This document shows, piece after piece, positions 1 to 8,853 of a stretch of DNA of 64,000 nt. The notes under the pieces are model-generated. The model worked only from the letters and a program-made list of their open reading frames with translations, searched no databases and was not told where the DNA came from. The first letter of the stretch is position 1; each line of letters begins with the position of its first letter. This DNA is from Desulfobacteraceae bacterium UBA2245 (GTDB lineage: Bacteria; Desulfobacterota; Desulfobacteria; Desulfobacterales; UBA2245), in NCBI GenBank assembly GCA_002347265.1, contig DDYB01000013.1:207617-271616 (forward strand), read 5' to 3'. Both the position numbers and the translations under genes were made by a program.

Positions 1-85
1 GGCATCGGATATTGAAATCTGTTTATTCATGTCGCTATAATAAGGCAACGGGTTAAAATCGGAAAATAGAAAAAGGGTCATGCCA

Positions 86-589
86 ATGGAACGAAAACCG
101 ATCATCGGCGTCATGGGCGGCGGAGAGGTCAGCAGCGATACGCTGAATCAGAGCTATCTTTTAGGAAGCCTCATCGCCGGACAGGGCTGGGTTCTGCTGA
201 ACGGCGGCAGGAATTCGGGCGTCATGGATGCTTCGGCCAGGGGCGCGCGGGACCATGGCGGACTGACCATCGGCATTCTGCCGGATAACGACCGGAGCAG
301 AGTGTCGGATCATATTCAGATTCCCATTGTCACCGGAATGGGAAGCGCCCGCAACGCCATCAATGTGCTCTCAAGCGATGTGGTGGTGGCCTGCCCCGGC
401 GGACCGGGCACCCTGTCTGAAATCGCCCTGGCCTTAAAAGCCGTCAAGCCCGTCATTCTGTTTCATTTCGACGCGGATGCCCTGCCGAACCGATTTGAGG
501 AAACCGGGCTTGTGCATCGTGCGGAAACTGCCGGGCAAGTTATTGAAATTATTAAAACAATCATGGCGAAGTCTGCCTTTTACCGGTAA
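86..589 (+). CDS. TIGR00725/LOG-like nucleotide-binding protein
   Basis: A 167-residue Rossmann-like protein of the LOG/DprA-SMF-related superfamily (TIGR00725 type). It shows the glycine-rich start IGVMGGGEV, a central GGRNSGVMDA and the family signature PGGPGTLSE near residue 111, the equivalent of the PGGxGTxxE motif that forms the phosphoribohydrolase active site in LOG enzymes. Related proteins cleave nucleoside 5'-monophosphates to base and ribose phosphate, but this short subgroup has no firmly assigned substrate. An ATG at 80 is in frame, yet AAGGG at 73-77 is spaced correctly for the ATG at 86, so I start there. It converges with ispD, 16 bp away. Family confident, substrate unknown. 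Confidence 0.8.
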   Translation: MERKPIIGVMGGGEVSSDTLNQSYLLGSLIAGQGWVLLNGGRNSGVMDASARGARDHGGLTIGILPDNDRSRVSDHIQIPIVTGMGSARNAINVLSSDVVVACPGGPGTLSEIALALKAVKPVILFHFDADALPNRFEETGLVHRAETAGQVIEIIKTIMAKSAFYR

Positions 590-605
590 CGCAGATTGAC
601 GGCTG

Positions 606-1313
606 TCAAGCGCTTCGCAATTCGTCTTGACGCCAGTTCCGCAGAATCGCCTCCGCCAGAACCAGATCCTCGGGAGTCGTGATTTTGATATTGAACCGAC
701 TCCCCGGAATCACCCTCACCGGCTTTCCCATGCGCTCCACCAGAAATGCGTCGTCCGTTCCCGTCACCCCGTCGGACCGGGCCTTTTCGTGGGCGGACCG
801 GATCAGGCCGCAGCGAAAAGCCTGAGGGGTCTGGGCCAGCCAGATCGGCTCCCGTGAAAGGGTCCGTACGATGCATCCGGATTCATCGATCTGTTTCAGC
901 GTATCATGAGCGGGAATGCCGAGGATGCAGGCGCCCGTGGCTTCGGCCCCATGGATGCAGGCAATGATCTGAGCGGATCTGACAAAAGGCCTCACCCCGT
1001 CATGTATGGCTACAATGCCGTCATCCGCTCCGATGGCCTTAAGCCCGTTATAAACCGAATCCTGACGCCGCAGACCGCCGGCAACGCGAAGAACGGGTTT
1101 TTTAAGGCCAAGGGAAGATGAAAGGGAGGGGCCGTAATCCTCAAGATCACCCTGCGGCATGACCCAGACCAGCCGATCGATGCGCGGGCAGGCATCGAAC
1201 GCCTTGAGGGTATGCGCCACGATGGGCAATCCATCCAGAGGGATATACTGTTTGAGGCGGGAATCCTTCATTCGGACTCCGCTGCCGCCGGCAACGATCA
1301 GAGCTGTAATCAT
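606..1313 (-). CDS. ispD: 2-C-methyl-D-erythritol 4-phosphate cytidylyltransferase
   Basis: Third enzyme of the MEP isoprenoid pathway: CTP + MEP gives CDP-methylerythritol. The N-terminus ITALIVAGGSGVRM is the nucleotidyltransferase glycine-rich loop with the catalytic Arg. VAIHDGVRPFV and the C-terminal ITTPEDLVLAE are IspD signatures. An in-frame GTG at 1346 would add 11 residues, but the ATG at 1313 puts the loop at the normal N-terminal position. It lies 57 bp after an HPr-domain gene and is the last gene of the smsC-smsB-HPr-ispD run; no ispF is fused or adjacent. The MEP enzymes IspG and IspH need Fe-S clusters, so linkage to sms genes is plausible but unproven. Confidence 0.95.
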   Translation of the reverse strand: MITALIVAGGSGVRMKDSRLKQYIPLDGLPIVAHTLKAFDACPRIDRLVWVMPQGDLEDYGPSLSSSLGLKKPVLRVAGGLRRQDSVYNGLKAIGADDGIVAIHDGVRPFVRSAQIIACIHGAEATGACILGIPAHDTLKQIDESGCIVRTLSREPIWLAQTPQAFRCGLIRSAHEKARSDGVTGTDDAFLVERMGKPVRVIPGSRFNIKITTPEDLVLAEAILRNWRQDELRSA

Positions 1314-1370
1314 AAAAAGTAATTTGAACGCATGATGCGAAGGCACCGATGAGCAAACGGCCCAATCCGG

Positions 1371-2675
1371 TCAGCGCAGGTAGCTAAGTTCCTGGGGCAG
1401 CGGGACGCCCTTTCCCATGGTGTCTTCTCCATAATTGACCCGGGCCAGAATCTGAAGGTCGCTCAATGCCCGGGCATCACCCTCGAAAACCACTTCGGTA
1501 ATTTTTTCCTTCTGAATCTTGCCTCCGGCCCATTGAATATCCAGCACGCTTCCGGCATCAAACCGGTCAGGCCCGATGCAAAGCTCCACCTGACCGCCGT
1601 AATGCTGGACAATCTTGGCAACCAGCAGACTCGGGCGACAATGAAACCCCAGATTCATGGGAATTCCAACCCGAAGGCTTCGGCGTTCGATGTTTTCGTT
1701 CAGCACGTTGCGTGCCAGCTCATTGCCGGTTGCCAAAAAATAACAGACAAAATACAGTCCGTAATTCACGGTAAGATCCATCAGTTTTTTCGGATCGATC
1801 AGGGCGGACAGCTTCTGCTGAACCTCCTTATAAATATTCTTATATCCGGCTTCATGCAGATGTCTTTCATAAAAATGCAGCATCCTGCCAATCATCTGCA
1901 GAAGGTGGAAAATCAACGAAATATTGCTTCTGAGCTGCTTGAGCCTGCGGTTTCCGAAACGGGATCCGCCGTAAATGACATAGGTATCAAAAGAAGACTG
2001 GAGATTATGCACCATCACCTCGTAGCGCATGATCTCCACCTCATTGATTTTTTCCGGCACCAGGGCCTTCATTTCCGCCTCATCAAAAGGACGGTACAGC
2101 CCCAGCTGTTCGAAGCTTCTTGAAATGCTCAAAAATTCACTGGCGACTTTAACGATGTGCTTTTTCTGCTGATCCCGGTCCTCGTCATCGATGTCGGATT
2201 CCAGTATCTCATCGGTTCTGACGCTTGGGAAATCCAGAGGGGTGAAATTTTCCGCGGGAAAAGGGATTCCAAGGCGCCGGGCTTCGTCAAGAATCACCGG
2301 CGCCATGTTGATCAGACACTGGGTCAGAAAGCCGATGTTGGCTTCCCCCTGTTGCTCGAATTCATCGTCCTCGGGCAAATCATAAGCCATAAGGCGGTTG
2401 GCGATATGTCGCTGGGAATAGCCGGCGATGCTCAAATGCCGGACCGCTGCGCTCAGTTCCCGGTAAAAATACCAGTTTTTATTGTTTTTGGCGCCGTGAT
2501 AGTCCAGAAAATCTTCCAGAAGCTGGGAAGAAGCGATCAGCGTGGAATAAAGTTTCTTGGTAAAATACCGGGAAGAGCGATCAATGCGGCAAAGATAGCT
2601 GCAACATTTGAGATAATCATGGGAAAAAATTCTCAGATTCTCAAAAAAAGCACCGTCATGCATCGCTCCGGTCAT
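1371..2675 (-). CDS. HPr-domain (PTS phosphocarrier-like) protein with long helical N-terminus
   Basis: A 434-residue protein. The first ~330 residues match nothing I recognise; they are mostly predicted helical and carry an acidic stretch (ILESDIDDEDRDQQ) near residue 165. The C-terminal ~90 residues look like an HPr domain: GFHCRPSLLVAKI places a His at residue 345 followed by Arg two positions later, as around the phosphorylatable His15 of HPr, and DAGSVLDI resembles the HPr Ser46 region. It starts 10 bp after smsB ends and is followed by ispD, so it is probably in that operon. A regulatory phosphoacceptor role is my inference. No EI or EII PTS gene is seen nearby. Confidence 0.7.
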   Translation of the reverse strand: MTGAMHDGAFFENLRIFSHDYLKCCSYLCRIDRSSRYFTKKLYSTLIASSQLLEDFLDYHGAKNNKNWYFYRELSAAVRHLSIAGYSQRHIANRLMAYDLPEDDEFEQQGEANIGFLTQCLINMAPVILDEARRLGIPFPAENFTPLDFPSVRTDEILESDIDDEDRDQQKKHIVKVASEFLSISRSFEQLGLYRPFDEAEMKALVPEKINEVEIMRYEVMVHNLQSSFDTYVIYGGSRFGNRRLKQLRSNISLIFHLLQMIGRMLHFYERHLHEAGYKNIYKEVQQKLSALIDPKKLMDLTVNYGLYFVCYFLATGNELARNVLNENIERRSLRVGIPMNLGFHCRPSLLVAKIVQHYGGQVELCIGPDRFDAGSVLDIQWAGGKIQKEKITEVVFEGDARALSDLQILARVNYGEDTMGKGVPLPQELSYLR

Positions 2676-2684
2676 CTCCCGCGC

Positions 2685-3860
2685 CTAAACAATCGACTCC
2701 TGAGTTTTTAAAATCGCCTGATCGAGCTTTTCCCGCAGATTTGCAGGCAATCCTTCGATATCCACATTTAAAAACCCGCGCACAATAGTCGAAACCGCGG
2801 ACTCCTCGTCCAGCCCCCGGGCCATCAGGTATTCGATCTCGTCCCGGTTGATTCGACCGACCGCCGCCTCGTGAGACATTTCGACATCCGGAACATGGCC
2901 TTCCAGTTCCGGAACGGCCTTCATCAAACCATCGTTGAGGATCAAGCCCTTGCACTCCAGATGCGCCTTGATGCCGGCCACCTTGCCGACCAGGTCGCCG
3001 CGGGCGATGATCGTGCCTCCGGAGGTAACCGACCTGGAAATGATTTCGGCCCGGGTTTCGGGCGCGTTGAGCACCACCCGCGATCCCACGTCCAGATGGG
3101 CGCCCTTTCCGGCTACCAGCACACTGTTGTATCGGGCCACAGCGCCCCGGCCGTCCAGATAGGTGGTGGGATACATCTGCAAGGAACCCACCGGCCCGAG
3201 GGAAATATAATTGGATATGATCACGCCGCCCTCTTCGACATGGGTGACGGTCCTGGGGCGCACATTGACCTTCTCTCCCCAGTCGTGAATCATGGTGAAG
3301 ATCAGTTTGGCGCCCTTTTGCACGTAGAATTCGGAAATCCCCACATGCAGACCGGAAACCAGATGCGGCGACGTGGCGCAGCCGGTGATGATGTGCAGCG
3401 TGGATCCGGGCTCGGCAATAACGATATTGTGAACGGACTGGGCAAACCCTTCCTTGGCGATATACAGACAGGCCTGAACCGGAGCTTCGACGACCACGCC
3501 GGCGCGGGAGCGAATAAAGTAGCCTTCATGGGCGGACCTGGCCGCCAGCGTGGTAAATTTATCGACCTCGGGAGAAACACTTTTCCACATATAATCGGAG
3601 AGCCATTCGTATTTCTCCCGAGCCTGGGAGATTCCCATGACCTCCACGCCCTCCGCGCAGCTCTGGCAATGAATGACCGATTTATCCATCTGAATAAATG
3701 TACCGGATCGTCCGCTTTTCCGGGTATCCACACCGACATCCAGAAACTGTCTGGCGTCGGTTTCATCTATCGTCGTCAATTCCTCAACGTACTGATGGTT
3801 TTCGGCATCAGTCTGATAGTTTTCCAGATTGACGTCTTTGGTCCGATCTATATCGTGCAT
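2685..3860 (-). CDS. smsB: SufB/SufD-family Fe-S assembly scaffold (SMS-type SmsB)
   Basis: About 391 residues of the SufBD beta-helix family: the SufB-like core runs through roughly residues 110-330 with repeats such as GAKLIFTMIHDW and GGVIISNYISLG, and the C-terminus has the conserved MSHEAAVGRINRDEIEYLMARGL segment typical of SufB/SufD. It is shorter than E. coli SufB, and only one SufB-type gene accompanies one SufC gene, the two-gene arrangement described as the minimal SMS (SmsC-SmsB) system of archaea and anaerobic bacteria. A GTG at 3869 is possible, but GAGGAG sits 8 nt before the ATG at 3860. It overlaps smsC by 13 bp, implying translational coupling and complex formation in the cytoplasm. 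Confidence 0.88.
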   Translation of the reverse strand: MHDIDRTKDVNLENYQTDAENHQYVEELTTIDETDARQFLDVGVDTRKSGRSGTFIQMDKSVIHCQSCAEGVEVMGISQAREKYEWLSDYMWKSVSPEVDKFTTLAARSAHEGYFIRSRAGVVVEAPVQACLYIAKEGFAQSVHNIVIAEPGSTLHIITGCATSPHLVSGLHVGISEFYVQKGAKLIFTMIHDWGEKVNVRPRTVTHVEEGGVIISNYISLGPVGSLQMYPTTYLDGRGAVARYNSVLVAGKGAHLDVGSRVVLNAPETRAEIISRSVTSGGTIIARGDLVGKVAGIKAHLECKGLILNDGLMKAVPELEGHVPDVEMSHEAAVGRINRDEIEYLMARGLDEESAVSTIVRGFLNVDIEGLPANLREKLDQAILKTQESIV

Positions 3861-4606
3861 TTGACACACTCCTCATACCCGTATTCTCGAATCCACTTCA
3901 GAATCTCTCTGGCATTTCGCGAACAGCGCACCCTGCCGTTATAAAGTACGTGGCCCTTGTCCGCGGTAATATAGTCGAGAATATGGCCGGTATGGGTAAT
4001 CACCAGAGCCGACTTGGCTCTGCTGGCGATCACATCCTTGTGGGGCAGCACGGTCGGCTGGCTCAGCCCTCTTCCCAACAGGGTATTGATGGTCTCTCCC
4101 AGGAGAACGATGCTTTCCAGATCCACCCCGGACTCGGGCTCATCGAGCAGAACGAGATCGGGCTGTTGCGCCATCAGCTGGAGCAATTCGGAACGCTTGA
4201 TTTCACCGCCGGAAAAATTATGGTTCACATCGCGATCCAAAAAGTTCTTGAAATTCAATTTCTCGGAAAGTTTTTCAACATCAATCTCGCGGCCTCTGGC
4301 GCAGATTTCAACGATCGATCGGGTTTTCAGGCCGTTGATGGTGGGCGGACGCTGAAAGGAAATCCCCACCCCCAGACGTGCGCGTTCGTATATGGGCATC
4401 CGGGTAATATCCTCGCCCTTGAATACTATGCGACCCCGGGTGACGACATACCCTCCAAACCCCATGATCGTCATCAAGAGGGAGGTCTTTCCACTTCCGT
4501 TGGGTCCAAACAGAATATGGGTTTCTCCCTTCGGAATCTCCATATTGACGTTTTTAAGTATCGGTTTTCCTCCGACCTCAACGGCAAGTTCTTCAATCAA
4601 CAGCAT
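3848..4606 (-). CDS. smsC: SufC-type ABC ATPase (SMS-type SmsC)
   Basis: A 252-residue cytoplasmic ABC ATPase that energises Fe-S cluster assembly on the SufB-type scaffold. Walker A is GPNGSGKT (residues ~34-41), the signature is NFSGGEIKR, and Walker B/D-loop is LVLLDEPESGVD, all as in SufC. The run VLPHKDVIASRAKSALVITHTG carries the switch His. It is the first gene of a minus-strand run (smsC-smsB-HPr protein-ispD) and starts 54 bp past the 3' end of rnpB. A perfect TATAAT lies 18-23 bp upstream of its ATG, but I see no good -35 partner, so I do not call a promoter. Confidence 0.92.
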   Translation of the reverse strand: MLLIEELAVEVGGKPILKNVNMEIPKGETHILFGPNGSGKTSLLMTIMGFGGYVVTRGRIVFKGEDITRMPIYERARLGVGISFQRPPTINGLKTRSIVEICARGREIDVEKLSEKLNFKNFLDRDVNHNFSGGEIKRSELLQLMAQQPDLVLLDEPESGVDLESIVLLGETINTLLGRGLSQPTVLPHKDVIASRAKSALVITHTGHILDYITADKGHVLYNGRVRCSRNAREILKWIREYGYEECVKCTI

Positions 4607-4660
4607 AAGCGTTTCCTCAAAAAATTATATCGGCAAATGCCTCTTTCTGGATGATTAAAC

Positions 4661-5040
<380 letters not shown>

Positions 5041-5087
5041 GTAGCCATACGGTCTGCATTCTGTTCGGAATATCGAGCCAACCGGGA

Positions 5088-5795
5088 TCAGGACTGATCC
5101 CAGTAAAGCAGGCGTTCGCAATGCGGACAGAATTTCAGGCTGTCGCATCTCTGAAGCTCATTGTACATCTGCGGCGGAATGTTCATGTGACATCCATAAC
5201 ACACCGATCGTTTTACCGGCGCAATAAAGATCACTCCGACATCTTCCCTCAGCCGCAATATCTTTTTCATCAAATCCGGCGCAATCCTGCTGGAGACCTC
5301 GTGCCGCGAATCCTCCAGACGGTCCATTTTCTTTCTGGAGCCTTCGATCTCGGCTTCAATCAACCGGCTTTGCGCGTCCAGCTTGCACTTGAGATCTTCA
5401 TATTCCCGGTTCTTATCAGCCAAAGCCCCTTCACCGGCCTCGATCCTGCCAAGAAAAGCGATCATTTCATCTTCGATCAAGGAGTTTTTCGATTTGATAT
5501 CTTCAATTTCCTTCAAAAGAGCCTGATACTCCCGATTGTTTTTGATCGAGAATAGTTTTGCCTCGCTTTTCTTTACATGATCCAGGTTGTTTTGGACTTC
5601 GGATTCACAATTCCGGTATTGCTTCTTTAAATCCGTCAGGATGGATTGTTCCGATTCAACCCTGCGTTCGAACTCTTCCAGACTTGTTATAAGTTCCCGA
5701 AGTCTTTCCGGAGCGCTCTCAATCACCCGACGCGTATGGCTGATCTGAATTTCAATCTCCTGCAGCTTGATCATATTATCAATGGCGGATTTCAT
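5088..5795 (-). CDS. Coiled-coil protein with C4 zinc ribbon (CT398/CdsZ-like)
   Basis: A 235-residue cytoplasmic protein with a long antiparallel coiled coil through roughly residues 1-180 and a C-terminal C4 zinc ribbon: CYGCHM near residue 199 and CPHC near residue 220. This is the DUF164/CT398 family (COG1579); the chlamydial CdsZ member acts in type III secretion, but the role in most bacteria is undefined. The ATG at 5795 follows a GGGAGC ribosome site. It sits between nif3 and rnpB, an arrangement I recognise as common in Deltaproteobacteria, though the functional link is unknown. Confidence 0.85.
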   Translation of the reverse strand: MKSAIDNMIKLQEIEIQISHTRRVIESAPERLRELITSLEEFERRVESEQSILTDLKKQYRNCESEVQNNLDHVKKSEAKLFSIKNNREYQALLKEIEDIKSKNSLIEDEMIAFLGRIEAGEGALADKNREYEDLKCKLDAQSRLIEAEIEGSRKKMDRLEDSRHEVSSRIAPDLMKKILRLREDVGVIFIAPVKRSVCYGCHMNIPPQMYNELQRCDSLKFCPHCERLLYWDQS

Positions 5796-5850
5796 TCTCT
5801 GCTCCCGGACAGACTTCGATCGCCATCTGTCCCAAATAATTTTGTCAAAA

Positions 5851-6672
5851 TCATATCACTAAAAAAGGATCTCTTTCAAGACCGCAGGCTTTCACCGCAA
5901 CCTGGAACCCTTGCCCGGACAGCAGCGCATTGAGGCGCTCGACAAGCACCTCGACGATCAGGTACTCGGAACCAAAATGACCGATGTCGATCAAGGCCTT
6001 CCCTGTGATTTCAATGTTTCGGGCGTCATGATAGCGCAGATCCCCGCTGACATAGACCTCGGCATTCGAAACCAGAAAATCATTCAACAGGCCCGATCCG
6101 CTTCCGGAACAAACCGCCGCCCGGCGAACCAGCAGCTCCGGGTTGCCGGAATACCGGACCATTGGAAGATTCATTTTTTTCTTAATCAAGGCCGCAAAAG
6201 CCGCCAGCGACATGGGATGGGAAAGATCGCCGATCCGGCCAAGTCCCTGAACTTCTTGATCCGGCAACGCGCACTCCTGCGCCGCAACGGACAGGGCCCT
6301 GCAGCAAGTCAAACCGATTCGAGAACACAGAACATCGTTGACGCCTCCGGCCGCCTTGTCCAGATTGGTGTGAGCCGCAAAAACAGAGATCCGATGAACG
6401 GCCGCGGTTTGTATTGCGGCACCGATGGGCGAAGAGAAGTCAACGGAATGAATCGGATGAAAGATCAGAGGATGATGGGTGATAATCAGATCAACGTGTT
6501 TTCGGGCTGCGGCATCAATAATCGAGGGTTGAGGATCCAGGGCAATCCAGATGTTATTTACCGGCCACTGCCGATGGCCGACCTGCAACCCGACATTATC
6601 CCAGACCTCGGCCAGGCAGGATGGACAGATCCTCTCCATGGCCTGGATAACGTCGGCCACCGTTGCGCTCAT
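5851..6672 (-). CDS. Nif3-like dinuclear metal-centre protein
   Basis: About 273 residues of the Nif3/YbgI family (COG0327), hexameric proteins with a dinuclear metal site. Visible family signatures are EVWDNVGLQVG near the N-terminus, IITHHPLIFHP and VFAAHTNLDKA (metal-ligand His/Asp), and VYVSGDLRYHDA in the second half. The open frame continues upstream to 6819, but the protein begins as usual at MSATVADVIQAM, so I start at 6672. The biochemical function is still debated, with GTP cyclohydrolase I-like folds and metal chaperoning proposed. It is downstream of the tRNA and upstream of the zinc-ribbon gene on the same strand. Confidence 0.9.
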   Translation of the reverse strand: MSATVADVIQAMERICPSCLAEVWDNVGLQVGHRQWPVNNIWIALDPQPSIIDAAARKHVDLIITHHPLIFHPIHSVDFSSPIGAAIQTAAVHRISVFAAHTNLDKAAGGVNDVLCSRIGLTCCRALSVAAQECALPDQEVQGLGRIGDLSHPMSLAAFAALIKKKMNLPMVRYSGNPELLVRRAAVCSGSGSGLLNDFLVSNAEVYVSGDLRYHDARNIEITGKALIDIGHFGSEYLIVEVLVERLNALLSGQGFQVAVKACGLERDPFLVI

Positions 6673-6931
6673 GCCCGCGCCGCCTTTTGTCCCCATCCCA
6701 AATGTCTGAAACCTCTTGAACGTTCGACCGCTGCGCTTTTCAAAGTTCAACTTCCTCAAGCCGCCGGCTTGCATGCCCGCATTGATTCGCCCTCTCAAAA
6801 GCCGGCAGTTTATCGGCACTTTTCAAAAAATAAAAAGGGCGCGCTTACAGCCACGCCCCAGATTTTCCTTCATGGGCTCAGCACGAAAGCGCAGGCGGCT
6901 TTGCGCTTTTGCACCTATCGTGGAAAAACAG

Positions 6932-7004
6932 TGGGCCCACCTGGGTTCGAACCAGGGACCGACCGGTTATGAGCCGGTGGCTCTTCCAGCTGAGCTATGG
7001 GCCC
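6932..7004 (-). tRNA. tRNA with CAT anticodon (Met elongator or Ile2)
   Basis: A complete cloverleaf on the minus strand: acceptor GGGCCCA/TGGGCCC, D arm with AGCTCAG, anticodon stem ACCGG/CCGGT around loop CTCATAA, and T arm with GGTTCGAACCC. The anticodon is CAT. The C4-G69 and C5-G68 acceptor pairs are also seen in tRNA-Ile2, whose wobble C becomes lysidine, so Met and Ile2 cannot be separated by eye. The 3' CCA is not encoded. It lies between rpoD and nif3. Confidence 0.92.
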
Positions 7005-7058
7005 GCAAGTTCATGCAACCAGAACCTATCTAACGATAGAATATTGTTTTGTCAAGCA

Positions 7059-8819
7059 TTAGCTCTCGATAAAACTTTTCAACTTGCGACTGCGCGTTGG
7101 ATGCCGCAACTTACGAAGCGCTTTGGCTTCAATCTGACGGATCCGCTCCCTTGTAACCGCAAAATCCTGCCCGACTTCCTCAAGAGTATGATCCGCCTTT
7201 TCTCCGATTCCGAAACGCATCCGCAGCACTTTTTCCTCACGCGGCGTCAGGGTAGCAAGCACCTTTCGGGTCTGTTCCGCCAGATTCAGGCTGACGGCGG
7301 CTTCAGAAGGCAGCATGAATTTTTTGTCCTCGATGAAGTCGCCCAGATGGCTGTCTTCCTCCTCGCCGATCGGAGTTTCAAGAGAAATCGGCTCCCGTGC
7401 GATTTTCAAGACCTTGCGGACTTTCTCCAGAGGAATCTCCATTTTTTCGGCGATTTCCTCAGGAGTCGGCTCCCTGCCCATTTCCTGAACCAGATACCTC
7501 GAAGTGCGGATCAGTTTATTGATGGTTTCGATCATGTGAACCGGAATGCGTATGGTGCGGGCCTGATCAGCGATCGCCCGGGTAATGGCCTGCCGGATCC
7601 ACCATGTGGCATAGGTGCTGAATTTATACCCCCGCCTGTATTCAAACTTATCGACCGCCTTCATCAGCCCGATGTTTCCTTCCTGAATCAGGTCGAGAAA
7701 CTGCAATCCCCGGTTGGTGTATTTTTTGGCAATGCTCACCACCAGCCTGAGATTGGCCTTGATAAGTTCCGATTTTGCGATCTTGGCTTCACGCCTGCCG
7801 TCATCCACCGCCGACATCACGCGTTTGAGCGATCGGCAACGCGACTTGACCAGACACTCCCGGGCCTCAATTGCATTCTGAATATTATTCAGGTCTTCAC
7901 AAACAAGCTCGATCTCCCTGGGCTGCAAACCGGATCGGCAAAGGGCCCAGCTGGCAAACGCTGTTCTGTCTCGAAACAGTTCCTTAAAATCGCCGACCGG
8001 CGCATCCAGGGCTTCGGCGCACATGGCGATCATCTTGTTGGAAGTGTCAAACCAGTCGATCTGGCAACGAATAATTTTCTCAATCCTGTCGATGATGCTG
8101 CTCTCAAGGCGCCATTCCTTGAGCAGATCGAACATTTTATGATTGCGCCTTGTAATGCATCGCCGTACCCGGCGCTGCTCGCCGGCATCCATTTCCTCCG
8201 AAAAAAGCTTTTCCCGGAAGACCTTGTTTTCTTCGTCAATCTGCCGTATGGCATCGATCGTGCCCAGAAACTTTTCAAGCTGAACGACCTCGTCCACATA
8301 GGCATCCCCCTCGTCAATATCCCGCAATACATGCTTGGGCCGGACCGTTCCGTCTTGAATGTGCGTCCCCAGATGCAACACGCAGGCAACCCCGGTGGTC
8401 GTATCCAGAAGCGCCCTTAAAACCTCCTGTTCTCCGGCCTCGATCTGTTTGGCAATTTCCACCTCCCCTTCCCGGCTCAAGAGCGTGACCATTCCCATTT
8501 CACGCAGATACATCTTCACCGGATCGGTAACAGCGCCGAAATCGCTCAGGGACTCATCCTCGATCTGACTCTTCTTGACCTTAACCTCCCGATCCCGGTC
8601 GGAGGTTTTGTTGCCATTAACGATTTCAATATCCACTTCATCGAACATCATCAGGGTTTCATCTACCTGGTCTACTGAGAGCATCTCCTCGGGAAGCGCC
8701 TGATTAATCTCTTCATAAGTCAGATACCCCTGCCTTTTTCCCTTTGAAATCAGATCACTGATGGCATTCTGTCCTGCCGTGCCGATATTCTGAGGTTTGG
8801 GAGATGTTTTTTTTGTCAT
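7059..8819 (-). CDS. rpoD: RNA polymerase primary sigma factor RpoD
   Basis: A 586-residue sigma-70, the housekeeping specificity subunit. Region 1.1 occupies the first ~70 residues, region 1.2 shows DPVKMYLREMG, region 2 has NLRLVVSIAKKYTNRGLQFLDL and YKFSTYATWWIRQAI (the -10 reading helix), and region 4 ends with TLEEVGQDFAVTRERIRQIEAKAL, the -35 reading helix-turn-helix. GGAGG stands upstream of the ATG at 8819. It follows dnaG by 34 bp on the same strand, the dnaG-rpoD pair of the macromolecular synthesis operon; rpsU is not in this window. Confidence 0.98.
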   Translation of the reverse strand: MTKKTSPKPQNIGTAGQNAISDLISKGKRQGYLTYEEINQALPEEMLSVDQVDETLMMFDEVDIEIVNGNKTSDRDREVKVKKSQIEDESLSDFGAVTDPVKMYLREMGMVTLLSREGEVEIAKQIEAGEQEVLRALLDTTTGVACVLHLGTHIQDGTVRPKHVLRDIDEGDAYVDEVVQLEKFLGTIDAIRQIDEENKVFREKLFSEEMDAGEQRRVRRCITRRNHKMFDLLKEWRLESSIIDRIEKIIRCQIDWFDTSNKMIAMCAEALDAPVGDFKELFRDRTAFASWALCRSGLQPREIELVCEDLNNIQNAIEARECLVKSRCRSLKRVMSAVDDGRREAKIAKSELIKANLRLVVSIAKKYTNRGLQFLDLIQEGNIGLMKAVDKFEYRRGYKFSTYATWWIRQAITRAIADQARTIRIPVHMIETINKLIRTSRYLVQEMGREPTPEEIAEKMEIPLEKVRKVLKIAREPISLETPIGEEEDSHLGDFIEDKKFMLPSEAAVSLNLAEQTRKVLATLTPREEKVLRMRFGIGEKADHTLEEVGQDFAVTRERIRQIEAKALRKLRHPTRSRKLKSFIES

Positions 8820-8853
8820 ATAAGTATGTCCTCCTGCGCAGAATCCAGAGAGT

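Noticed and set aside
6909..8420. A long plus-strand frame opposite rpoD and the tRNA
   Set aside because: Antisense to rpoD; the tRNA and rpoD explain the region and the frame has no protein signature.
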